31,998 nucleotides of DNA from a virus, in the IMG/VR virus record IMGVR_UViG_3300030085_003864, positions 1-31,998 of that record; one strand, written 5' to 3'. A model generated the notes under the pieces. The model saw only the letters and a program-made list of their open reading frames with translations, was not told the DNA's origin and ran no database searches. Below are positions 1 through 6,515 of this stretch, one piece after another (position 1 is the first letter of the stretch; every line of letters starts with the position of its first letter). The translations under genes and the position numbers were made by a program.

Positions 1-1
1 T

Positions 2-2122
2 GGTGACTTTTTAGTAAGGGCAGACGATGATAACTATATAAAAATGTATTCCGATTTCATTGATATTAAATCAGAAACATTCGGATTAAAAACTTCTAAT
101 ATGATTATTAGTTCTTCGTTGAATAACGGAACTATTAGATTTGGTTCAAGTTTAGGACCATCTTCGGTAACAGCAAATACAGCTGGTATTTACATGGATG
201 GGAACGGAGATTTTCAGATATACGGAGATGCAGACAATTACTTTAGATTCGATATTAGTGACCAACTACAAATAGCAGCTGAAACATTTGATTTAAAAAC
301 TCCTAATTTAAGAGTTTCATCATCATTTGGTGGAACTATATCAATGGGAGAAACACCACCAACAAGTGCAACAAGTGGTACAGGATTTTTTGCAAGTGGA
401 AGTGGTAAGGAATTCTTAGTTGGTAATTCAAGTGGTAATAGAATTCAATATTCCGATGATGCTATAGTTCTTCAATCTAATACATTTTCATTAAATGCCA
501 CAGAAATTGTTATAGATTCTGCCACGAATAGTGGTAAGATAGCACTTGGACAAACACCACCTTCAACATATGATAATGGAACTGGTGTTTACATGGATGG
601 TACTGGTAAGTTTTTAGCTGGAGTACATGATGGTAATAGAATTCAGTTTGATGGGACTAATGTTGATATAGTAGCCGAAAGATTTTTTATTGGTACAACC
701 AATACTCAATTTATAAGTGGTAGTAATAATAATATAGAAATTAGTTCATCATTATTTCACTTAGACCCGAAGAACAATTCATTGGTCATTGGAGCAAATG
801 CCACAATAAACGCCTCTTTATCTGCAAATTCTATATCAACACCTGCAGGTGGTTCACCATTGGCACAGATTACTGATCAAGGTTATGCAAGATTTGTTTC
901 TGCTTCCATTGGTGGATTTGATGTTTCTACAACTCAAATAAATGATACTGATGATAATTTAATATTAAAATCAAGCGGACAGATAACAGGTTCACAAGTA
1001 TTATTTGATGGTGGTACAGTTGGTGGTTGGTCAATTACGGCAAATCAGTTATCTGCTAACAATATAAAGATAAACGCTGCTAGTGGTTACATTGAGGCTG
1101 GTAGTTTAAATAATGTTAGTGATATTAGTGACACATCAGTAGGATTTTTCGCAAATAAAGATGGTGAAGTACTGATTAAAGCTGGAACTTCTGCCAATAA
1201 AAACTATATGCAGTTCAAAGATGGTACTTTGGACATCAATACAGATAAGGCACATATTAGTGGTTCATCGATTACTTTGAAATCACCAGATTTCTATCTT
1301 GGGGATGTAGACAATTATATTAGTGGTAGTGGTGGAGCAATTGATATAGCAGCAGATTCATTTACATTGATAGCCAATACTGATGATTTGAAAATAGAGA
1401 GTTCAAAAAAACAAATAAGCCTTGCAGGTGGAAATATTACAATCGATGGTGATTCTAATAGTGGAACAGGACATTTAGAACTTGGTTCGTTAACAAGTAC
1501 ATCAACAAGTCAAACACAAGCTGGTGTTTATATAAAAGGTGATGGTGAATTTTTAGCAAAAGCTACCACAACGGCTAATGAAGATTACTTAAAATTCTCA
1601 TCGTCTGGTTTAGAACTACAAACCTCAACATTAAAATTTACCACAGATGGTAATATTGAATCAGATGATTTCTTGGTTGAGAGAAGTAGATTGTTTGGAG
1701 CAGGAGCGGATGGAGATGCGACAATATCAACCAACACCACTTTAACTTCGGATATGTATTATGAAGATTTAACCATAAATTCAGGAGTTACATTATCAAC
1801 TGCCGGATATAGGATTTTTGTACAAAAAGTACTTACTAATAACGGAGTTATTGAAAATGATGGTCACAATGGAAATGGTCAAAATGGTGAGGGTTCAGGT
1901 GCACCTGGAGGAACATTATCACCAGGAATTAATGGAGTACATGGTGGTGATGGTGGAACGGTTGGTGGTTCGGGTGGTCGTGCAGGTGGAGATGGTGGTG
2001 CCTCAGGAGGTAGTGGTGGTATTGTAATGATTTTTGCAAGACAAATAGTTAACAACGGAACAATTAGGGCAAATGGTGGAGTTGGAGCAGATGGAGGAAG
2101 TGCTAAATCTGTTGAACCATAA
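2..2122 (+). CDS. Repetitive phage tail-fibre-like protein, 5' end outside window
   Basis: Structural fibre-like protein, cut by the left edge: the frame is open from nt 2, and the first in-frame ATG (nt 44) is internal, because the 14 codons before it already match the repeat (GDFLVRADDDNYIKM). The visible part has about five degenerate units of roughly 65-70 residues built on G-x-Y/F-M-D-G-x-G-x-F-L, then N-R/Y-I-x-F, then alternating hydrophobic strands. A middle block holds two GG(F/W)-type motifs (GGFDVSTTQI; VGGWSITANQL). The last ~90 residues are glycine-rich and end with a hydrophobic strand followed by NNGTIRANGG. The composition is rich in Ser, Thr, Gly and Asn with almost no Cys, as expected for a trimeric beta-structured fibre. 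The next gene starts 18 nt downstream and shares the C-terminal glycine/strand module. The virion role is inferred from these features; the receptor is unknown. Confidence 0.8.
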   Translation, partial: GDFLVRADDDNYIKMYSDFIDIKSETFGLKTSNMIISSSLNNGTIRFGSSLGPSSVTANTAGIYMDGNGDFQIYGDADNYFRFDISDQLQIAAETFDLKTPNLRVSSSFGGTISMGETPPTSATSGTGFFASGSGKEFLVGNSSGNRIQYSDDAIVLQSNTFSLNATEIVIDSATNSGKIALGQTPPSTYDNGTGVYMDGTGKFLAGVHDGNRIQFDGTNVDIVAERFFIGTTNTQFISGSNNNIEISSSLFHLDPKNNSLVIGANATINASLSANSISTPAGGSPLAQITDQGYARFVSASIGGFDVSTTQINDTDDNLILKSSGQITGSQVLFDGGTVGGWSITANQLSANNIKINAASGYIEAGSLNNVSDISDTSVGFFANKDGEVLIKAGTSANKNYMQFKDGTLDINTDKAHISGSSITLKSPDFYLGDVDNYISGSGGAIDIAADSFTLIANTDDLKIESSKKQISLAGGNITIDGDSNSGTGHLELGSLTSTSTSQTQAGVYIKGDGEFLAKATTTANEDYLKFSSSGLELQTSTLKFTTDGNIESDDFLVERSRLFGAGADGDATISTNTTLTSDMYYEDLTINSGVTLSTAGYRIFVQKVLTNNGVIENDGHNGNGQNGEGSGAPGGTLSPGINGVHGGDGGTVGGSGGRAGGDGGASGGSGGIVMIFARQIVNNGTIRANGGVGADGGSAKSVEP

Positions 2123-2140
2123 ATTATAGGAGTTTAAAAA

Positions 2141-2752
2141 ATGAAACATATACCATATTTTAAAAAGAAAAAAAATAACCATAATGATTATGCCGTAATA
2201 TGGAAATCTACGAGAAGATTTACATTGATGCCGGCTCCAGGAAGCTCTGGAGCTACAGGTGGTGCTGGTGGTGGTGGTCAAGCCGCAACTCGTATTGATG
2301 TTATTGATCCGCATGTTTTAATGATGATGAGGGATGTTATGGATGCAAGTGAAACCGCACAAAGATTAACCGTCGCCGGAGGCGGTGGTGGAGGCGGAGG
2401 AGGCGGAGGTGGTCAAGGTCTCGCGAGTGGTGATGGTGGTGATGCAGATCCAGGAGTAACTGGTCTTTCTACAACAAGATGTATTAATAATGGTAATGGT
2501 GCAACTGGAGGAGCTGGCGGTATGGGACAAGGTACGGTTGGTGGAGGCGGAGGCGGTGGTGCCGGCGGTGCCTCAGGTGTTGTTGTTATCGTAACCACAA
2601 GTGCCTCTAACGGAACGGTTCAATGTCGAGGTGGATCAGGTGGGGATGGTGGAAGTGGTGGAACAAGTGCCGCTGGAACTGGTAGAACTGGAGGAAGTGG
2701 TAGATCTTATAATGGTATTGCTGGTACACAAGGATTGTGGATAAGAGTATAG
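2141..2752 (+). CDS. Glycine-rich adhesin-like fibre-tip protein
   Basis: A 203-residue protein dominated by glycine. A lysine-rich start (KKKKNN near residues 9-14) is followed by long Gly tracts, including 12 consecutive glycines (nt 2378-2413). Hydrophobic strands break the tracts (ASGVVVIVTT), followed by SNGTVQCRGGSGGDGG. That strand plus NGT-x-x-x-GG pattern repeats the end of the upstream fibre, so the two proteins share a terminal module. Gly-rich receptor-binding tips are known from T-even-type gp38 adhesins, where they form packed polyglycine-II helices. A comparable fold and a host-recognition role are inferred here, not shown. The ATG has a good ribosome site (TAGGAG about 8 nt upstream). 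GC content is well above the neighbours, purely because of GGN codons. Confidence 0.7.
   Translation: MKHIPYFKKKKNNHNDYAVIWKSTRRFTLMPAPGSSGATGGAGGGGQAATRIDVIDPHVLMMMRDVMDASETAQRLTVAGGGGGGGGGGGGQGLASGDGGDADPGVTGLSTTRCINNGNGATGGAGGMGQGTVGGGGGGGAGGASGVVVIVTTSASNGTVQCRGGSGGDGGSGGTSAAGTGRTGGSGRSYNGIAGTQGLWIRV
2378..2413 (+). repeat. (GGN)12 polyglycine codon tract
   Basis: Twelve consecutive glycine codons (GGA/GGC/GGT mix) form a GC-rich trinucleotide tract inside the adhesin-like gene. Gain or loss of units would stay in frame and would change the length of the Gly segment rather than switch the gene off. Confidence 0.8.
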
Positions 2753-2808
2753 TGCATAAAATAAAAGATTTAACAAGTAAAAGGTAATATCTATAATAGA
2801 GGAAATAA

Positions 2809-3219
2809 ATGCCAGATTATATAACAACAAGTAACTCCGATGGTGGAGAAGCAAATATTCAAGCAAGCGGTAATTTACTTATCGGTGGGAATATTACTGC
2901 TTACTATTCCTCTGATATTACACTAAAAGAAAATGTCAGACCAATAGAGAATGCACTTTTTAAAGTAAATCAACTTAATGGTGTAAAGTTTACTTGGAAT
3001 GAAAATGCCGAAAAGGCAGATAGAGAAAAGGGAGAGGATGTCGGTTTAATTGCACAAGATGTTCAAAAGGTATTACCCGAAATAGTACAAATTAGAAAAA
3101 ACGGAACTTTGGCTATTCAATACGAAAAAGTTGTACCATTATTAGTTGAGGCCATTAAAGACCAACAGATAATCATAGAGGATTTACAGCAAAGATTAGA
3201 GTTATTAGAGGATAAATAA
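2809..3219 (+). CDS. Stand-alone peptidase S74 intramolecular chaperone
   Basis: 136 residues, almost entirely an S74 (endosialidase-type) C-terminal chaperone. This domain drives trimerisation of phage fibres and then releases itself by autoproteolysis. The signature is clear: SSDITLKENVRPI at residues 34-46 gives the Ser35/Lys40 dyad used for self-cleavage in this family. GLIAQDVQKVLPEIV follows, then YEKVVPLLVEAIKDQQ, and the C-terminus is a coiled-coil-like helix. Ahead of the cleavage site there are only ~34 residues, ending in a fibre-like strand (NLLIGGNITAYY). The domain is normally the tail of a long fibre; here it is its own gene, with its own ribosome site (AGAGGA). It may assist an adjacent fibre in trans or be the end of a very short fibre. 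It overlaps the next gene by one base (TAATG). Confidence 0.88.
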   Translation: MPDYITTSNSDGGEANIQASGNLLIGGNITAYYSSDITLKENVRPIENALFKVNQLNGVKFTWNENAEKADREKGEDVGLIAQDVQKVLPEIVQIRKNGTLAIQYEKVVPLLVEAIKDQQIIIEDLQQRLELLEDK

Positions 3220-4361
3220 TGGCTCTACAAGACGGATTTAAAGTATTAAATTTGAATATTATCGCCAGTGGAAGTGGTTATATGGAAAATGATGATGGAG
3301 CTACTGGTACATTAAGAATGAGAGCACCTGGTTCACATTCTATTGGGGTTGGTGATGGTTTTACAGGAACTTACACAACAAGTACTAATTCAGATGGTGT
3401 GATTGCTTCGGTATCAATAACAAATTCAGGAAAAAATTATTCTTCAGGTTCTTGGGATTTTGCGGGACATGGACGAGCTGCCGTTGGTGAATTTTGTGCC
3501 ATATCAATACATGGTGCAACTGCAAATAGTTCAGCAACAGGTCAAGGTGCAATCATACTCCCAACAATTGGTCAAGATAAATCAATGTCATTTTCCGATA
3601 TAAATGTCGAAAGGGGATTAGCACCCAATACGGCAAATTCGGATATTCATGATTTATACGAAGATTTCTCATCAATAGCTGGTTCAGTTCATACGGATGT
3701 TGATGGTAAACCAAATTTCGATTGGTTTCAAGGAGGACCTACATCTGCATCATCAGCAGGTAACTATCAATCTCATCCAATTCGATTAGACGAGTTCTAT
3801 GGTAGTAATTATTCTCAGTATGGTGGATTAGGTTGTCTTGGATTGGGAACTAAGATAACTATGGGTGATGGTAGCGAAAAAAATATAGAAGATATAAATG
3901 TCGGTGATACGGTTTTGTCCGCACAAGTTCCTGGTATGCCGTTAGATTTTGATGATGAAGATACTTGGTCAGTATGGGAAGGTATTCCTCACGGAAACGC
4001 ACCTAATAATGTATGGGCTACTGCATATTACGATATACAGGAGATGAATAGAGTAAATCCTCAAACGGCAGAAGTATTTGATGTGTATTTTGACTATTTT
4101 GATAATTATTATTTACTGAATGGTACTATAAAAGTAACATACGAACATCCATTCTTAGTACTTAGAGATGGTAGTTATTCATTTAGAACAATGGCCAGTT
4201 TAAAACCTGGTGATAAGTTATACACGACAGATAATCAATTTGAAGAAATTAAATCAGTTTATTTTGTAGAAGAACCTATGGAAACCGTAAATATAAATGT
4301 AGAACCATTGGATGTTTATTTTGGTGGTGGTTTTTTAATGCACAATGTACATGGAAAATAA
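3219..4361 (+). CDS. Virion-type protein with C-terminal Hint (autoprocessing) domain
   Basis: 380 residues in two parts. Residues 1-205 look like a phage structural module: GSGY and GKNY turn motifs, then KSMSFSDINVERG and IRLDEFYGSNY, a pattern seen in tail and baseplate-associated proteins. Residues ~206-380 form a Hint domain, the fold shared by inteins and hedgehog C-domains. It has Cys206 as the candidate nucleophile in GCLGLGTKITMGDGS, then IEDINVGDTVL, a block-B-like TxxH (Thr307-Tyr-Glu-His310), and a terminal His375-Asn376. Only four residues (VHGK) follow the His-Asn, so there is no real C-extein. Cleavage or ester/amide transfer at Cys206 is more plausible than splicing. A second protein with the same Hint layout lies at nt 6516-8030. 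Function is inferred; the fold assignment is strong. Confidence 0.8.
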   Translation: MALQDGFKVLNLNIIASGSGYMENDDGATGTLRMRAPGSHSIGVGDGFTGTYTTSTNSDGVIASVSITNSGKNYSSGSWDFAGHGRAAVGEFCAISIHGATANSSATGQGAIILPTIGQDKSMSFSDINVERGLAPNTANSDIHDLYEDFSSIAGSVHTDVDGKPNFDWFQGGPTSASSAGNYQSHPIRLDEFYGSNYSQYGGLGCLGLGTKITMGDGSEKNIEDINVGDTVLSAQVPGMPLDFDDEDTWSVWEGIPHGNAPNNVWATAYYDIQEMNRVNPQTAEVFDVYFDYFDNYYLLNGTIKVTYEHPFLVLRDGSYSFRTMASLKPGDKLYTTDNQFEEIKSVYFVEEPMETVNINVEPLDVYFGGGFLMHNVHGK

Positions 4362-4381
4362 AAAAATAAATAATTGTTATT

Positions 4382-5329
4382 ATGAGTAAAAATAAAGTAG
4401 TTAATATAAAGTTACCAAGTGGTGCACTTGGAGATTGTTTGGCATGGATGCCCTATATAGAAGAATATCGTAGAAGAAAACGCGTAAAAGTAAATGCAAT
4501 TGTTTCTCTTTACAAGTTATTTGAAGAAACATACCCAAAAATTAATTTTTTAAAACCTCATTCGAAATTATATAATCATGTAATGTTACATCCAGATTTT
4601 CAATGTGGTGTAGATTTGTCAGCAGGACAAACAAGATCTTTACAAAGGTGTGCAAATGATGCATTGGGTTTAAGAAACTTCAAAGAAATAAAACCTAAAC
4701 TTAAAGTACCAGATGAACCCTCAAGAATAGTTGGAAAATATGTTACAATTTCAACACAGGCAACATCTCAGGCAAAATATTGGAATAACTATACGGGATG
4801 GGATGAAGTTGTGGTTTGGTTAAAAGGTCAAGGTTACAATGTTTTGTGTATAGATAAGTTTAGAAATTTTGGTGATATAGATTTAAATTTTATGAATCCG
4901 ATACCCAAAGGAGTGATAGATAAAACTGGACTTGATAATCAAACGGAACAATCAGGAGTTGGAATTGAAAATTTTGATTTACATGATAGAATGGTAGATA
5001 TAAAATATGCAGATTTTCATATAGGGGGACCATCAGGTTTGTCTTGGTTAAGTTGGGCACTTGGAACTCATGTGGTGATGATATCTGGATTTTCAGAACC
5101 ATACTCGGAATTTCAAACAGGAGTAACAAGAGTTGAACCACCAAGTAAAAATCCATTTGTAAATGATGAACTTTGTACAGGATGTTGGAACAAATATCCG
5201 TTTGTTCAGGACGATTGGTGGTGGTGTCCTAAACATCGAGGCACAGAAAGACAATTTGAATGTTCACGGGCAATTACATCCGAAATGGTAATTGATAAAA
5301 TAAAGGAATATTTAAAAAGTGTTAGTTGA
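4382..5329 (+). CDS. Autotransporter-type O-heptosyltransferase-like glycosyltransferase
   Basis: 315 residues resembling bacterial autotransporter heptosyltransferases (TibC/Aah type), which add heptose to Ser residues of beta-helical adhesins. A GT-B-like N-terminus (LPSGALGDCLAWMPYIEEY, residues 11-28) and a donor-side motif (ADFHIGGPSGLSWLSWALG, ~210-228) are present. The diagnostic part is the C-terminal iron-finger pattern: Cys265-x2-Cys268-x13-Cys282-x11-Cys294, set in CWNKYPF, WWWCPKHRGTERQFEC and a final helix. In TibC four such cysteines bind iron. The gene follows the Hint-fibre gene by 20 nt without a clear Shine-Dalgarno and overlaps the next glycosyltransferase by 11 nt. The acceptor is unknown; the adjacent Ser/Thr-rich fibre is a reasonable candidate by inference. 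A different sugar donor is possible. Confidence 0.75.
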   Translation: MSKNKVVNIKLPSGALGDCLAWMPYIEEYRRRKRVKVNAIVSLYKLFEETYPKINFLKPHSKLYNHVMLHPDFQCGVDLSAGQTRSLQRCANDALGLRNFKEIKPKLKVPDEPSRIVGKYVTISTQATSQAKYWNNYTGWDEVVVWLKGQGYNVLCIDKFRNFGDIDLNFMNPIPKGVIDKTGLDNQTEQSGVGIENFDLHDRMVDIKYADFHIGGPSGLSWLSWALGTHVVMISGFSEPYSEFQTGVTRVEPPSKNPFVNDELCTGCWNKYPFVQDDWWWCPKHRGTERQFECSRAITSEMVIDKIKEYLKSVS

Positions 5330-6350
5330 TTTGAACAATGAGTATGATGTTTATTATAGTACAGGTGGTGGTTCACTTGTATATGGTGGTAGTGATGTTT
5401 GGGTTAATAATTGGTTACGAGAGGTAGCCCCTAAATTAAATCATCCAAGTAAATTATTAATACATCGCCGTAAACCCGATATGGATAAAAGGGTGAAGTT
5501 TGATTCACCAATCGAAGTGATATGGCAAGGTGACCACCCAAGAGATTTTGAAAAAATAGCAAGTAAGGCCAGAAAAATTCACATTTTACATGGGTATTAC
5601 ACACCACATAAGATAATCGAAGATAATCAAGATAAAATAGATTCCGTATGTTTGCATGTATGTGTACAACTATCCTTAAAGGCTGGTTTTGATTTAGGAT
5701 TACCCAAGTTAATGCACTTTTCAGCAAACAGAGCTTGGGAAAGACGGATAGCACAGATAGCAAACAAGGTGGTTTGGATTGGGTTGGATAAGATTCCGTT
5801 ACACGATACGGTAGATATTATTGATATACCAAATTATTATGAATTCACACAAAATAAAAAGGTATGTATGAGTAATAGAGTAGGTTATGCAGCCAGAATG
5901 GAAACAAGAAAATCACCACATTTCTTAGAAGGTATTGATTCATACGCATTTACCGATTTGGAAGATTGGAAGTGGTGGAAAACAAGAGCTGGATATAAAT
6001 TTGAAAAAACAAGATTGTATCAATTTCAATATAAAAATTTACATAGATTCTTTAATAGAGAGGATTGGGGAATATCTCATAGCTGTCATTTAAACGAACC
6101 ATTCGGTTACTCTATATTTCAAGCATTGGATTATGGAAAGTTACCGATATTACAAAAGGATTGGCTGATAAACTATGAATATCCATTCAGAGCCTTTAAC
6201 AAGAAAGAATTTGATGAGCAAATAAATAATATATCAGAATTATCAGAAAGGGAAAGACAAGATTACTTAGATGGACTGAGGGATTATTGTAGACAATATG
6301 ATAATAAGGATGAATGGATTGAAAGGTATTTAGAGATTTACAACGACTAA
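5319..6350 (+). CDS. GT-B glycosyltransferase (GT4-like)
   Basis: 343 residues. It probably transfers a sugar from a nucleotide donor. The C-terminal half has the GT4-like signature: GYAARMETRKSPHFLEGID (189-207) and EPFGYSIFQALDYGKLPIL (260-278), the position of the usual E-x7-E donor-binding motif. Here the second acidic residue is replaced by Gln268. The N-terminus has a glycine-rich loop (YSTGGGSLVYGGSD, 13-26) typical of GT-B N-domains. The start is GTG at 5319, overlapping the preceding gene by 11 nt and preceded by AAGGA. An in-frame TTG at 5331 is the alternative. This is the last gene before the only large gap in the window. Confidence 0.75.
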   Translation: MLVDLNNEYDVYYSTGGGSLVYGGSDVWVNNWLREVAPKLNHPSKLLIHRRKPDMDKRVKFDSPIEVIWQGDHPRDFEKIASKARKIHILHGYYTPHKIIEDNQDKIDSVCLHVCVQLSLKAGFDLGLPKLMHFSANRAWERRIAQIANKVVWIGLDKIPLHDTVDIIDIPNYYEFTQNKKVCMSNRVGYAARMETRKSPHFLEGIDSYAFTDLEDWKWWKTRAGYKFEKTRLYQFQYKNLHRFFNREDWGISHSCHLNEPFGYSIFQALDYGKLPILQKDWLINYEYPFRAFNKKEFDEQINNISELSERERQDYLDGLRDYCRQYDNKDEWIERYLEIYND

Positions 6351-6371
6351 TATATATTATTCTGGGTACAC

Positions 6372-6389
6372 ATAAAGTGTTAACTTTAT
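6372..6389. other. Perfect 7-bp stem-loop in intergenic gap
   Basis: ATAAAGT-GTTA-ACTTTAT forms a perfect 7-bp stem with a 4-nt loop, 21 nt after the glycosyltransferase stop codon. No U-run follows, so it is not a classic terminator. RNA processing, 3'-end protection or a protein site are possible. Confidence 0.4.
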
Positions 6390-6398
6390 ATATCAGCG

Positions 6399-6423
6399 AG
6401 AAATCCCAAAAAAGGAAATTTCT
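6399..6423. other. Weak 6-bp stem-loop in intergenic gap
   Basis: AGAAAT (6399-6404) pairs with ATTTCT (6418-6423) around a 13-nt A-rich loop. The stem is AT-rich and weak, and is listed mainly because it lies between two better stem-loops in the same gap. Confidence 0.25.
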
Positions 6424-6469
6424 TGCACATATAATATTTATTAACAACACACAACACGGCACGCGTATT

Positions 6470-6487
6470 AGACGATAGTCGTCTTTT
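6470..6487 (+). terminator. Possible short intrinsic terminator
   Basis: AGACGA-TAG-TCGTCT is a perfect 6-bp stem with a 3-nt loop, ending directly in TTTT. It lies in the 165-nt gap between the glycosyltransferase stop (6350) and the TTG start of the next gene (6516). The stem is short and the U-run is brief, so termination would be partial. If real, it separates the fibre/heptosyltransferase block from the downstream block. Confidence 0.4.
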
Positions 6488-6503
6488 CATGCGTATCTTT
6501 TTT

Positions 6504-6509
6504 TGGAGA
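6504..6509 (+). promoter_or_regulatory. Ribosome binding site deciding a TTG start
   Basis: TGGAGA ends 6 nt before TTG 6516, ideal spacing. The in-frame ATG at 6489 has no such site and would add an unlikely MRIFFWRIF leader, so TTG 6516 is preferred (protein begins ATPPKGTKLSLGKLG). Confidence 0.7.
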
Positions 6510-6515
6510 ATTTTT

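Noticed and set aside
1818-2598. Alternative-frame and minus-strand ORFs over the glycine-rich genes (Val/Met-rich or Pro-rich products)
   Set aside because: They are shadows of GGN/GGT codon repeats, with simple composition and no ribosome sites.
2770-2797. Sigma70-like promoter TTAACA-16 nt-TATAAT upstream of the S74 gene
   Set aside because: The -10 box abuts the ribosome site, so transcription would begin at or after it and leave no usable leader. In DNA this AT-rich the match is likely chance.
6489-6515. ATG 6489 as the start of the second Hint protein
   Set aside because: It has no ribosome site, directly follows a stem-loop, and adds an off-pattern leader. TTG 6516 has ideal spacing.
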